A DNA stretch of 64,000 bases, taken from positions 1-64,000 of the forward strand of contig NZ_JAHONA010000006.1 of NCBI RefSeq assembly GCF_019131995.1, given 5' to 3'. Source of the stretch: Collinsella aerofaciens. GTDB taxonomy: Bacteria; Actinomycetota; Coriobacteriia; Coriobacteriales; Coriobacteriaceae. Both the position numbers and the translations under genes were made by a program. Positions 1 to 9,800 of the stretch are shown in pieces (the stretch's first letter is position 1; every line of letters starts with the position of its first letter). The notes under the pieces are model-generated. The model worked only from the letters and a program-made list of their open reading frames with translations. It ran no database searches and was not told where the DNA came from.

Positions 1-15
1 ACGCGCATAAAGAAA

Positions 16-49
16 GCCTCCCATTTCTCATGTCCAAGAAATGGGAGGC
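16..49 (-). terminator. Rho-independent terminator of fhs
   Basis: A perfect 12-bp stem (16-27 with 38-49) and 10-nt loop lie just past the fhs stop. Read on the minus strand the stem is followed by TTTCTTTAT, the expected U-rich tail. Confidence 0.85.
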
Positions 50-95
50 AGTTCAGTGGCGCGGCGGGGCGGGCAAGCGGCTATGAATAGCGGGC

Positions 96-1763
96 TTAGA
101 ACAGGCCGGTGATGTTGCCGTCGTTGTCGACGTCGATGTTCTCGGCCGCGGGAACCTTGGGCAGGCCCGGCATGGTCAGAACGCTGCCGGTCAGCGCGAC
201 CACGAAGTGAGCGCCGGCGGAAACCTTGAGCTCGCGCACGGTGATGCGGAAGCCCTCGGGGGCACCGAGGGCCTTAGCGTTGTCGCTAAAGCTGTACTGC
301 GTCTTGGCCACGCACACCGGCAGGTTGCCAAAGCCGTTCTCGCGCAGCTCAGCGAGCTGGCGCTTGGCAGCCGGCGTAAAGTCAACGCCGTCGGCACGGT
401 AAACCTTGGTGGCAACGGCCTCGAGGGCGTCGGCCACATCGGCACCGTCCTCGTAAGCAAACTTGAGCTCGCTCGGCTGCTCGATCAGGCGCATGACCTC
501 ATCGGCCAGGTCGAGCGCGCCCTCGCCGCCCTTGGCCCAGACCTCGGACAGCTTAACGTTGACGCCAAGCTTCTGGCACTCGGACTCGATGAGCTCCAGC
601 TCGGCCTCGGTGTCCGTCGGGAAGCGGTTGATGGCGACCACACAGGGCAGGCCGTACACGTTCTGAATGTTGTCGACATGGCGCAGCAGGTTGGGCATGC
701 CGGCCTTAAGGGCCTCAAGGTTCTCCTCGTTGAGGTCGGCCTTGGCGACACCGCCGTTGTACTTAAGCGCGCGGGCAGTCGCAACGACCACGACAGCGCT
801 GGGACGAACGCCCGTCATGCGGCACTTGATATCGAGGAACTTCTCAGCACCCAGGTCGGCACCAAAGCCGGCCTCGGTAATGGCAACATCGCCAAAGCGC
901 ATGGCCATGCGGGTGGCCATGATGGAGTTGCAGCCGTGGGCGATATTGGCGAAGGGACCGCCGTGGACAAACGCAGGCGTGCCCTCGAGCGTCTGCACCA
1001 GGTTGGGTTTGAGCGCGTCCTTGAGCAGAGCAGCCATGGCGCCCTGAGCCTTAAGGTCGCGAGCGCGGACGGGCTCGCCGGCAAAGCTGTAGCCGACGAC
1101 GATCTCGCCCAGGCGCTCCTTGAGGTCGTTAATGCTCGTGGACAGGCACAAGATTGCCATAATCTCGGAGGCGACGGTAATGTCGAAGCCGTCCTCGCGC
1201 GGCACGCCCTGGGCCTTGCCGCCAATGCCGTCGATGACGTGACGGAGCTGACGGTCGTTCATGTCGACGACGCGCTTCCAGGTGATGCGCTTAACGTCGA
1301 TACCGAGCTGGTTGCCCTGCTGAATATGGTTGTCGAGCATAGCGGCCAGCAGGTTGTTGGCGGCACCGATGGCATGGAAGTCACCGGTAAAGTGCAGGTT
1401 GATGTCCTCCATGGGGATAACCTGGGCCCAACCGCCACCGGCGGCACCGCCCTTCACGCCAAAGACGGGACCGAGCGAAGGCTCGCGCAGAGCCACGGCG
1501 CTCTTGACGCCGCGACGGCGCAGACCGTCGGCAAGACCGATGGTCGTGGTGGTCTTACCCTCGCCGGCGGGCGTGGGGTTGATAGCGGTCACGAGGACGA
1601 GCTTAGCCTGATGATCAGTTGGCTCATTGAGCAGGGAGTAGTCGACCTTAGCCTTGTCGAAGCCGTACGGAATCAGATGCTTAACGTCAACGCCGGCGTT
1701 CTTAGCCACCTCGGTAATAGGCAGCGGCGTGACGGAACGTGCGATTTCGATGTCAGTAGGCAT
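96..1763 (-). CDS. fhs: Formate--tetrahydrofolate ligase
   Basis: Cytosolic ATP-dependent ligase that makes 10-formyl-THF from formate and THF, feeding one-carbon metabolism and purine synthesis. The 555-residue product has the normal family length. The nucleotide-binding loop [16 protein letters not shown] is near residue 63 and the family signatures around [13 protein letters not shown] and [10 protein letters not shown] are intact. The frame runs open to 1823, but the ATG at 1763 is chosen because AAAGGA sits 6 nt before it and the protein then begins [10 protein letters not shown] as in relatives. It is a single gene with its own terminator. In an anaerobe it allows formate to be used as a one-carbon donor. 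No oddities seen. Confidence 0.97.
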   Translation of the reverse strand: MPTDIEIARSVTPLPITEVAKNAGVDVKHLIPYGFDKAKVDYSLLNEPTDHQAKLVLVTAINPTPAGEGKTTTTIGLADGLRRRGVKSAVALREPSLGPVFGVKGGAAGGGWAQVIPMEDINLHFTGDFHAIGAANNLLAAMLDNHIQQGNQLGIDVKRITWKRVVDMNDRQLRHVIDGIGGKAQGVPREDGFDITVASEIMAILCLSTSINDLKERLGEIVVGYSFAGEPVRARDLKAQGAMAALLKDALKPNLVQTLEGTPAFVHGGPFANIAHGCNSIMATRMAMRFGDVAITEAGFGADLGAEKFLDIKCRMTGVRPSAVVVVATARALKYNGGVAKADLNEENLEALKAGMPNLLRHVDNIQNVYGLPCVVAINRFPTDTEAELELIESECQKLGVNVKLSEVWAKGGEGALDLADEVMRLIEQPSELKFAYEDGADVADALEAVATKVYRADGVDFTPAAKRQLAELRENGFGNLPVCVAKTQYSFSDNAKALGAPEGFRITVRELKVSAGAHFVVALTGSVLTMPGLPKVPAAENIDVDNDGNITGLF

Positions 1764-1909
1764 GGGCGGTCCTTTCGTTACCGGATGAGAAAAAGACCAA
1801 TCCAGCATAGCACGGGCGCGCAATAGAAAAACACCCGTAACCGATGAATGGCGATATGTTTATCCAATGCCCAGCGATAGCCTAACAGCCTGCCAAAACA
1901 AAACCATCC

Positions 1910-2977
1910 CTAAACGGTTGGCTCGATCCCCAAATGCTCAAACGTGCGAAGGGTTGCTTGGCGGCCCTGGGGCGTACGGATCATCAGACCGCACTGCAGC
2001 AGATAGGGCTCATAGACATCCTCAAGCGTGCCCGGGTCCTCGCCTACCGCGCTGGCAAGCGTGGTCAGGCCCACGGCGCGACCGGAGAACGTCTTGGCAA
2101 GCGTCTCCAAAATACGGATGTCCATCCAGTCCAGGCCAAGCTCATCGATCTCGAAGAACTCGAGCGCTTGACGGCAAATGTCGAGTTCGATGGGACCGTT
2201 ACCGCGCACCTGCGCATAGTCGCGCACGCGCTTGAGCAGACGGTTTGCAAGACGCGGCGTGCCGCGCGAGCGCGAGCCTATCTCGAGCGCGCTGGGATGG
2301 TCAATCGTCGCGCCCAGGATGGTCGCTGAGCGCGTCACGATCTGGGCGAGCTCCTCGACGGTGTAGTAATCCAGGCGATACGAGATGCCAAAGCGGTCGC
2401 GCAGCGGACCGGTCAGCATGCCCGAGCGGGTCGTCGCCGCCACCAGTGTGAACTTGGGGATGTCAAGGCGAATCGAGCGAGCCGCCGGACCCTTGCCGAT
2501 TACGATATCGAGCGCAAAGTCCTCCATCGCGGGATACAGGACCTCCTCGACCGAACGGTTGAGGCGGTGGATCTCGTCGATAAACAGCACGTCGCCCGGC
2601 TGCAAATTGGTAAGGATAGCCGCCAGGTCGCCGGTACGCGCGATGGCAGGGCCACTCGTCGTCTTGATCTGAGCGCCCAGCTCGTTGGCGATAACCGTAG
2701 CCAGCGTGGTCTTGCCCAAGCCCGGAGGGCCTGAGAAGATCACGTGGTCGAGCGTCTCGCCACGGCTCTGCGCTGCCTCGATCAACACGCGCAGGCTCTG
2801 CTTGATGTGCTCCTGGCCGCAGTAGTCGTCCAAGCGCTGAGGGCGCAAGGTGCGGTCGACATCGAGGTCCTCGGGCGTCAGCTCCGAGCCCACCACGCGC
2901 TCACCGTGCGCCATGGATGCCGCCGGCGAGTTGCCGGGCGTCGCCCACAGGTCCTGAGAGTCATCGGCTTCCCACAT
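1910..2977 (-). CDS. ruvB: Holliday junction branch-migration ATPase RuvB
   Basis: AAA+ motor of the RuvAB complex that drives branch migration of Holliday junctions during recombination and replication-fork repair. Visible motifs are Walker [11 protein letters not shown], Walker B DEIHR, a sensor around TTRSGML and the C-terminal winged-helix region. About 355 residues is typical. The ATG at 2977 overlaps the ruvA stop as TGATG; a GTG one codon earlier (2980) is the alternative start. It is the last gene of a ruvC-ruvA-ruvB operon whose junctions all overlap by one base, so translational coupling is likely. Very secure assignment. Confidence 0.98.
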   Translation of the reverse strand: MWEADDSQDLWATPGNSPAASMAHGERVVGSELTPEDLDVDRTLRPQRLDDYCGQEHIKQSLRVLIEAAQSRGETLDHVIFSGPPGLGKTTLATVIANELGAQIKTTSGPAIARTGDLAAILTNLQPGDVLFIDEIHRLNRSVEEVLYPAMEDFALDIVIGKGPAARSIRLDIPKFTLVAATTRSGMLTGPLRDRFGISYRLDYYTVEELAQIVTRSATILGATIDHPSALEIGSRSRGTPRLANRLLKRVRDYAQVRGNGPIELDICRQALEFFEIDELGLDWMDIRILETLAKTFSGRAVGLTTLASAVGEDPGTLEDVYEPYLLQCGLMIRTPQGRQATLRTFEHLGIEPTV

Positions 2978-3597
2978 CACGCATCCATTCCGAGTCGCTT
3001 AAGCGCCGCGCCGAGCAGATCCTCGACACGCATATCCTGCCCATCATACCCGCTCAGGGCAACATCGGTCTCCTGCGGGCTAAAGCCCATGGAAAGGAGT
3101 GCCGCGCGGGCATCGTCGATCGCCGAGGGAGCGGCAGCGGGAACCGGCATCGCAACCTGGCCGGGAATTACATCGACCGGCACAAAGCCCTTGTCCTTGG
3201 CAAAGGTGCTCTTGAGCTCCAGGATGAGACGCTGCGCGGTCTTTTTGCCCACGCCAGGCACCTTGGCCATGCCTTTGTCGTCCTCGGCCATTACCAGAGA
3301 ATACAGCTGTCCCACGGTATAGGTGGAGAGCACGGCGAGCGCCAGGCGCGGGCCGACGCCCGAAACGGACACGAGCCGGTCGAACATCATGCGCTCATCC
3401 TTTGAGGAAAAACCGAAAAGTGTCATGGCGTCCTCGCGCACCTGCATACGCGTGTAGAGGCGGACCTCGCCACCGGGCGTCGGCAACGTGGCCGCAGTGC
3501 TACCCGAGATGCCGAGCTCAAAGCCAACGCCCGACACATCGACGACAGCAGAGCTCATCGTGGCCTCGACAAGCGTTCCGTGGAGCTGGGAAATCAT
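2977..3597 (-). CDS. ruvA: Holliday junction DNA-binding protein RuvA
   Basis: Tetrameric protein that binds the four-way junction and loads RuvB. The 206-residue product begins [11 protein letters not shown], carries the OB-fold N-terminus, two helix-hairpin-helix motifs ([14 protein letters not shown] and [13 protein letters not shown]) and the C-terminal RuvB-contacting three-helix domain after an Ala/Pro linker. The reading frame stays open upstream to 4077, but that part lies on top of ruvC in another frame and is spurious; the ATG at 3597 overlaps the ruvC stop by one base. Middle gene of the ruvCAB operon. Confidence 0.98.
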   Translation of the reverse strand: MISQLHGTLVEATMSSAVVDVSGVGFELGISGSTAATLPTPGGEVRLYTRMQVREDAMTLFGFSSKDERMMFDRLVSVSGVGPRLALAVLSTYTVGQLYSLVMAEDDKGMAKVPGVGKKTAQRLILELKSTFAKDKGFVPVDVIPGQVAMPVPAAAPSAIDDARAALLSMGFSPQETDVALSGYDGQDMRVEDLLGAALKRLGMDA

Positions 3598-4118
3598 CAG
3601 TATCCGGTTCCTCTCTGTTGATAGAACTCGCCACCGGTGAGGGCGCGGGTGCGGCTGAGGTTTACGTGGCAGATGGCGCAGGCCAGGGCATCGGCGGCAT
3701 GGTCGGGATGCGGGTCGTGATCGAGCTGTGTGAGTGTGCGTACCATGTAGGCGACCTGCCGCTTGTCCGCGGCGCCAGTGCCCACCACAGCCTGTTTGAT
3801 CTGCATGGGCGTGTACTCGCCAATCTCGAGCGCGCATTCCGAAAGTGCGACGAGTGCAGCACCGCGGGCATGCGCCGTGGGGATGGCCGAACGAACGTTG
3901 GCGCCAAAGTAAATGCTCTCGATAGCAGCGGTATCGGGACGATAGCGTTCGACAACGCCCTTGAGGTCGCGGGCGATATGCGACAGGCGCACCGCGAGCG
4001 GACTTCCGGCACTGGTCTCGATGCAGCCATAGGCACGGCAGCGAACCTCGCCACGCCGCTCCTCGATAATCCCCCAACCCGTATGAGCCAAACCGGGGTC
4101 AATGCCCAAGATAACCAA
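3597..4118 (-). CDS. ruvC: Crossover junction endonuclease RuvC
   Basis: Resolvase that nicks Holliday junctions symmetrically; it works with RuvAB. RNase H-fold motifs are clear: GIDPGLAHTGW with the first catalytic Asp near residue 6, AIESIYFG with a catalytic Glu, and HPDHAADALACAI with the last acidic pair. I place the start at the TTG at 4118 because GGGGAGG lies 5 nt before it and the product is then M-VILGIDPG, matching the family N-terminus; an in-frame TTG at 4139 would add seven residues. First gene of the operon, preceded by a LexA-like box. Confidence 0.95.
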   Translation of the reverse strand: MVILGIDPGLAHTGWGIIEERRGEVRCRAYGCIETSAGSPLAVRLSHIARDLKGVVERYRPDTAAIESIYFGANVRSAIPTAHARGAALVALSECALEIGEYTPMQIKQAVVGTGAADKRQVAYMVRTLTQLDHDPHPDHAADALACAICHVNLSRTRALTGGEFYQQRGTGY

Positions 4119-4173
4119 GCCGACCTCCCCTCGCCACAAGCACAGCGCAAGACAAGGCCCCGCGCATCATTCA

Positions 4174-4187
4174 CGAACGTCTGTTCT
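4174..4187. promoter_or_regulatory. LexA (SOS) box before ruvC
   Basis: CGAACGTCTGTTCT closely resembles the Gram-positive LexA/DinR operator (CGAAC, four bases, GTTYC), with two deviations from consensus. On the minus strand it directly follows a TATTCT hexamer (4188-4193), a candidate -10, and lies about 56 nt before the ruvC start. SOS control of ruv genes is well known. Binding itself is inferred. Confidence 0.6.
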
Positions 4188-4255
4188 AGAATAACACAAC
4201 GGGGCCAAGATGCTTAGTTGAAGTGTCAGGGTTGGAAGCGAATCCTATCCCATAG

Positions 4256-6241
4256 TTAGTTCTGCGAGAAAAAGGGGAACTGCCTCGGATCAACCGGCGG
4301 GTGCGGCATCGGTCCGCCCTGGGGCCCGCCCTGCGGGCCGCCCTGACCGCCCATCATCTTATCGATGGCGTCCTGGACCTCGCCCTCAAACTTCTTCATG
4401 CCCTCATGCAAGCGACGCTGACCGTCCTCAGAGCGCAGCTCCTCCATTTGCTCGGGCGAAATACCCAGTAGCTCGCCCAGCACGCCCATCATCTCGTTTC
4501 GCACGCGCTCGCTCGTATCCTCGTCAGCAAAACGGCGCACCTCGGCGCGCGCCAGCGAATCGACCGTCATACGCTCCTTGCCGTTAAGCCCCAGGTCGGA
4601 CCACGCGAGCATATACGGCCAGGCACGCTCGGCAAACGAACGGGCCGAGACGATCGGCGCCATCGGCAACATGCGGCGGGCAGCCTCACCCTGTCGAACG
4701 AGCATCAGCAGCAGCGAGCAGGCCTCAGGCTTGCCAGCGGCCATCGGGATGTCGTCGAAAGATCGATTGCGGTCCACGTGCGCCTCGAGCGCGCCATCGA
4801 CCTCACCCGGCTCAAGCCCGCCGAGCAGCTGTGCCGCACGGTCGAGCATATCGACCGGACCGTCGAGCGTCGAGAGCGCCTGCGCCAGCACGCGCTCCAT
4901 ACAATCTTCCACTGCGTTGAGCGTCACGAGCTCTTGGGGCACCACGGCAGACGTGCGGTTGCGCACACGCGCCACAAACTCAAGCGTCGACAGGTACACA
5001 TCGCCAAAGGGCGCAAAGTCGCCCTGGTAGCCGCCGCAAAGCGCCGGCGCCGCCAGCGCGTACTCGGTTTTGGACAGCGGGCTCAGCGCCATCGCACCCA
5101 GCTCGAGCGCCGTATCCTCCAGCATCAGGCCCAGCGTGCGCGAGCGCAGGCGCTCGGCATCGCCCGCCGACACGTCGCGATCGAGCACGCGCGCCGCATC
5201 CGGTGCATCGCGCTCGACGGTGCGAATGTGCAGACGCTCGGCGATGGCGCGGACGGCGGCACAGCGGGCAGCCTCGGCTTCTTCCTGCGCCGGCGTAAAG
5301 ATACGGTTGCGCCCCAGCACCAGGCCAATCACATTGCGCGGGCCCAGAGCGTCGACGGCCAGCGCCGCCAGCAGGGACGACGGCAGGTCACCTTCGAGTG
5401 CCACCACAGCACGCGACGCACCGTGGGCTCGGGCGTTGTCGCGCACGGCGAGCACCAGCGCCTGCCACAGCCACTCCTCGGAACGGAACTCGGGCAGTTC
5501 GTGATCCTCCAGGGCATCGAGCATCACGCCGCGCTGAATCTCCTGAACCAGCAGGCTCTCCTCAAAGCACGGCGCCTGGGCCACCACGCGACCGCAGTCG
5601 TCGAGCACAAACGAACCGCCGGTATACACCGACTCGTCATAGGCACCGACCGGCGCCATGCAGGCAAACCACACGCTGCGCTTGGATGCGATCTTGCGGT
5701 AGGCGCCGCTGCGAACGGCAGCAATGGCGGCAGTCTCGCGGTCGGTCATGTCAAACGCGTTGAATTGGAAATACGCAATGAGGTCAACACCGGTCGGCAG
5801 CATCTCGAGTTCGCGGTCCAAGTCAAAAATTACGGCGATGCGCACGCCGTCCACGTCGAACACCGGCGGCGCCCAACGCGTGTCGTTGTTCTCGCCACGC
5901 TGCAAGGCAATGCTCGAACGCGCCGGCACCACATGACCGTCCTTGAGCATCATGTAGTCGAGCAGCGGTTGGCCCTCAAACGAAACCGCCGCGGGCACGA
6001 TGCAGATCATGTCAAGCTCCTGGATACGCTCGGCGACACCAGTCAAACCGGCAAGCACGTCGTGCTCAAAGTCGGCAGCGCCCACCAGGCCACCGGGCAT
6101 GGCGCCCATAAAGAGCGGAGCCGGAACGCACAGCACGCGCGCCCCGCGCTCGTGGGCCAGACGAGCCTGGTCCTCGATGCGGCCGCAAATGCCCTCAACA
6201 TCCCCAAGGCGCATATCGATCTGTGCAAGCGCGAGCTTCAT
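4256..6241 (-). CDS. NadE-like protein with degenerate glutaminase and synthetase sites
   Basis: A 661-residue protein with the layout of glutamine-dependent NAD+ synthetase: a nitrilase-type domain (1-235), a PP-loop synthetase domain (250-525) and an extra C-terminal tail ending in a Gly/Pro/Gln-rich segment (GGPQGGPQGGP). The fold is recognisable from MKLALAQIDMRLGD, YTGGSFVLDD, LAALAVDALGP and the match of GGYQGDFAPFGDV to the NadE core. Catalysis looks lost: the Glu of FPEL is Ala41, the Lys position aligns with Ser110, the Cys of ICED is Phe139, and the SGGIDS loop reads EGDLPS (283-288). It is therefore probably a pseudoenzyme or has a new role. The ATG at 6241 is the only good start. 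It stands alone between ruvC and a superoxide reductase gene. Homology secure, function unknown. Confidence 0.8.
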   Translation of the reverse strand: MKLALAQIDMRLGDVEGICGRIEDQARLAHERGARVLCVPAPLFMGAMPGGLVGAADFEHDVLAGLTGVAERIQELDMICIVPAAVSFEGQPLLDYMMLKDGHVVPARSSIALQRGENNDTRWAPPVFDVDGVRIAVIFDLDRELEMLPTGVDLIAYFQFNAFDMTDRETAAIAAVRSGAYRKIASKRSVWFACMAPVGAYDESVYTGGSFVLDDCGRVVAQAPCFEESLLVQEIQRGVMLDALEDHELPEFRSEEWLWQALVLAVRDNARAHGASRAVVALEGDLPSSLLAALAVDALGPRNVIGLVLGRNRIFTPAQEEAEAARCAAVRAIAERLHIRTVERDAPDAARVLDRDVSAGDAERLRSRTLGLMLEDTALELGAMALSPLSKTEYALAAPALCGGYQGDFAPFGDVYLSTLEFVARVRNRTSAVVPQELVTLNAVEDCMERVLAQALSTLDGPVDMLDRAAQLLGGLEPGEVDGALEAHVDRNRSFDDIPMAAGKPEACSLLLMLVRQGEAARRMLPMAPIVSARSFAERAWPYMLAWSDLGLNGKERMTVDSLARAEVRRFADEDTSERVRNEMMGVLGELLGISPEQMEELRSEDGQRRLHEGMKKFEGEVQDAIDKMMGGQGGPQGGPQGGPMPHPPVDPRQFPFFSQN

Positions 6242-6282
6242 GGCTCAGCCCTTTCCGTCGTAAACCATCGAAATCGTAGTAA

Positions 6283-6313
6283 AAGCGCCGACCGCATAAT
6301 GCAGCCGGCGCTT
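6283..6313 (-). terminator. Probable terminator of the superoxide reductase gene
   Basis: An 8-bp GC-rich stem (6283-6290 with 6306-6313) is followed on the minus strand by TTTTACTACGATTT. It sits in the gap between the superoxide reductase stop and the next gene start. Confidence 0.55.
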
Positions 6314-6358
6314 GCATGTGCATATGCTAGCTATGATACCCCGAGCGGGGGCGCGCTC

Positions 6359-6721
6359 CTAGAATGTCGCGGACCACAGCCCGTGCAGGTTGCAGTAGGC
6401 ATAGACGGTACCGGTCTTGGAGCCGCCCGCGAAAAACGTCGCGGGTTTCATGCCGGGCTCAAGGTAATGGACCTCTAAGCGGCCCTCGGCCTCAAGGGCG
6501 ATCCACTCAATGTAGTGCTCGGGCAGGCTGGGGTGCTCGACCGAGCCAACGCGTGCGCGAATCACGTGACCGTCACGCTCGGTCTCGACAACAGGCACGT
6601 GCTTCTCGTGCGCCGCGTCCTCAGTGTTTGCAGTCAGTTCCGTGCAACCGGCAGGGGTCGCAACGTCGTCGCCAAGGGCAGCGATGAGCTTGCCGTCGGG
6701 GTCCTTAAAGAATTTCGCCAT
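6359..6721 (-). CDS. Superoxide reductase, neelaredoxin type
   Basis: Small (120 aa) cytosolic non-heme iron protein that reduces superoxide to peroxide without releasing oxygen, a typical defence of anaerobes. The iron-centre ligands are all visible: EKHVP, HPSLPEHYIEWI (two His) and CNLHGLW (Cys and His). The N-terminus (MAKFFKDPDGKLIAAL...) lacks the CxxC...CC desulforedoxin centre of desulfoferrodoxin, keeping a single Cys, so it resembles forms that have only the catalytic centre. The ATG at 6721 has AAAGGAGA upstream; the longer open frame to 6838 has no such support. Monocistronic. Confidence 0.92.
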   Translation of the reverse strand: MAKFFKDPDGKLIAALGDDVATPAGCTELTANTEDAAHEKHVPVVETERDGHVIRARVGSVEHPSLPEHYIEWIALEAEGRLEVHYLEPGMKPATFFAGGSKTGTVYAYCNLHGLWSATF

Positions 6722-6886
6722 GATGTTCTCCTTTGCTAATGTGCCAATGTTCTTGATGGTTCTTATGCCCAAAGGCAGACAAACCATCCACGGCATTGCA
6801 AATGAACACATAACGGACCAGGCAAGCGGTCGGGCCAAAATGCGTCGACCGTCCTGCCCACTCCAGCAGTCCCACCCCGCGCGCGG

Positions 6887-9800
6887 CTAGCGACCGTCGC
6901 CGCCCAGCAGCGCCAGAACATCTTCGCGGGTAAACAGCGCCGACGAGATGCCGTCGCCGCCGAGCACGCTGTTGACCAGGTCGCGTTTGGACTCCTGCAT
7001 CTGCATAATGCGTTCCTCGATCGTGTCCTTGGCGATGAGCTTGTACACGGTCACGGTATGTTGCTGACCAATACGGTATGCACGATCAGTTGCTTGGTCC
7101 TGCGCCGCCACGTTCCACCACGGGTCGTAGTGGATGACCACGTCGGCAGCCGTCAGGTTAAGGCCCACGCCGCCCGCCTTGAGCGAAATCAAAAAGACCG
7201 GAACCTCGCCCGCTTGGAACTGCGCGACCATCTTGGCGCGGCTCTCCTTAGACGAAGCGCCCGTGAGCTTAAGGAAGGCGATGTCCTCCTTGGCCAGGCG
7301 CTTACCGATAATATCGAGCATACCCGTAAACTGGCTGAACAACAGGATGCGATGTCCGCCGTCGAGTGCGCCGTGCACGAGCTCCATGCACGTATCGAGT
7401 TTGGCGCTCCCCGACTTGTAATCCTCGTAGTGCAGACGCGGGTCGCAGCAGATCTGGCGCAACTTGGTGAGCTCGGCAAGCACCTTGAGCTTGTCTTTCT
7501 TAAACTCCCCAGCCTCGCGGTGCTGCACCTGCTGGGCGATGCGGTCCTGGTTGGCCAGGTAGAGCTTGCGCTGCTCGCCGGTGAGCTGTGCCATGACGGT
7601 GTCCTCGATCTTCTCGGGCAGGTCGGCCACCACGTCTTCCTTAACACGGCGCAGCACAAACGGCGACACGAGCGCCTGCAGGCGAGCGGCGCTGTCGCCC
7701 TCGGCGTGCTCGACTGGGCTTTCGAAGCGCTTGGCAAACGACTCGCGCGTGCCAAGTAAGCCCGGCATCAAAAAGTCGAAGATGCTCCAGAGCTCGGACA
7801 AGCGGTTTTCGATGGGCGTGCCCGTCAGGGCAAAGCGCACGCCGGCCGGCAGGCGCTTGGCGGCGCGCGCCACCTGGGTGAGCGGGTTTTTAATGTACTG
7901 GGCCTCATCGAGCACCGCACGGGCAAAGTCCTGCTCGACATACTCGTCGATATCGCGCCGCATAAGGTCATACGACGTCACGGCCACGTTATGCTCGGCC
8001 ACGCCGGCAATCTGCACGCGACGCTGCGCCTTGGCGCCCACAATGGCGCACACATCGAGCGACGGGGCAAAGCGCTCCAGCTCGGCGGTCCAGTTGTACA
8101 CAAGCGACGCAGGGCACACCACAAGCGTGGGCTTAATGTCCCCCGCTTCCACGCGCGCCAGGATATGTGCGATCATCTGCAGCGTTTTGCCCAGGCCCAT
8201 GTCGTCGGCCAAGATGCCGCCAAGGCCCAGGTGTTCGAGCGAGCCGAGCCACTGGTATCCGTCGACCTGGTAGCCGCGCATCGTTGCCTTGAGCGATGCT
8301 GGCACCGTAAAGTCCATCTTGCCGAGCGTGTCCAGACGCTCGACGGTACGGCGGAACGCAGCGTCGCGATCGGCTTCGAGCGCGGGCGTGCGCGCGAGCA
8401 TACTATCGACGAACAGGGTGCTCGACGCGGGAAGCGACACGCCGTCGAGCAGGTCGACGGCATCGACACCCAGGTCCTCGGCAAGGCCAAATGCAGCTCG
8501 GGCGCCCTCGTCCAGGCGAATGATGTCGCCGGACGTGAGACGCGCAAACGTCTGGTGACGCTTGTAGGAGTCGAGGTAGATGGCAAGATCTGCCGCCGAA
8601 AGACCGCTCGCGCCCAGTTCAACATCGAGCAGGTTGCTCTTGACGGTGGCACGCACCGAAAGCTTGGGCGCAGGGCGCACCGAGATCTGGCGTAGGCGGT
8701 CGCTGAGCATGACCTCGCCCAGCTCGGACAGGGCGGACAGGCCCTCGGTCAGCAGGCGGAACAAGCTCTCGTCGTCGCGCTCCTCAAACGCCAGGCCGCC
8801 CTCGTAAAAGTCGAAATACAGGGCCGCCGTGTCCATAACGCGAAACTCTGCTATCTCGTCGCGCGGCGGCACGCCCGGGCGCTGTTCTTCGAAGGGGCTT
8901 CCCGGAGCACCCAGGCTAAAGAGATCTGCCGACCAGTCGCCGTAGGAAACCGTAATCTTGCAGGTCACGAGCCCGTCGTCGACACCGATTGCCATGGCAA
9001 AGCTCGGCTCGGGCGCCACGGTGTCGAGCACGGCGGGAGCGGTGAGGTCAGTGTATTCGCGCAGCACGGGCAGTGCCATGCGGCAGAATTCGCCCACCTG
9101 CTCGGCGGCGATATGGACCGGCGTGCGGCAGGGCAGCAGACGCGACAGAAACGGTGCGGCATGCTGGGCAAACGCCGCATCGGCGCGGCGCGCGCGGTGC
9201 GTGTCGACCAGATAGGCAACGTCGCCCGAGACAAAGCAGTACATATCGGCGGGCAGGCGCAGATCGTAGCTGCCACCAGCCGCCGGCGCGATTTTGGCGG
9301 CGAGGAGCGGTGGTTGTTTTGCCGAGGCCTCGTCCTCCCCCACCGGCGACAACTCAACCGCCACCTCGTAGGAACGATGCGTCGTCGTTCCCCGCGACCA
9401 GGCGGGCTCAAAGGAAATGGTCCGGCCACGCAGCAAGTCCAGCATGTATACGATGTCATGCTCGGACAGCGGCAGCTGGCGCTCGGCGACAAAGCCGCTG
9501 CGTGCAAAATCGTACGACGCCGAACGCGAACTTGTGATGTCGCTCAGATACACAACCGTTGCCACAACAAGGTCGAGTAGGCGCACCGAAACCTCGTCGA
9601 AGGCCTCGGGCGCATGGAGGAATGTAAGCTTTTTGCCGTACGAGAACGTGCCGCCGCGCACGTAAGCGGCGGCCATGCCGTCGATGTCCTTGACCACGTA
9701 GGACACCGAGCCGCAGCGGATACGAAGCTCGAGCGCCCAGCTAAAGCGGTCGGCAAACAGCGGATTGTAGTACGGCACCAGCGAGGGCTCCAACACCGCC

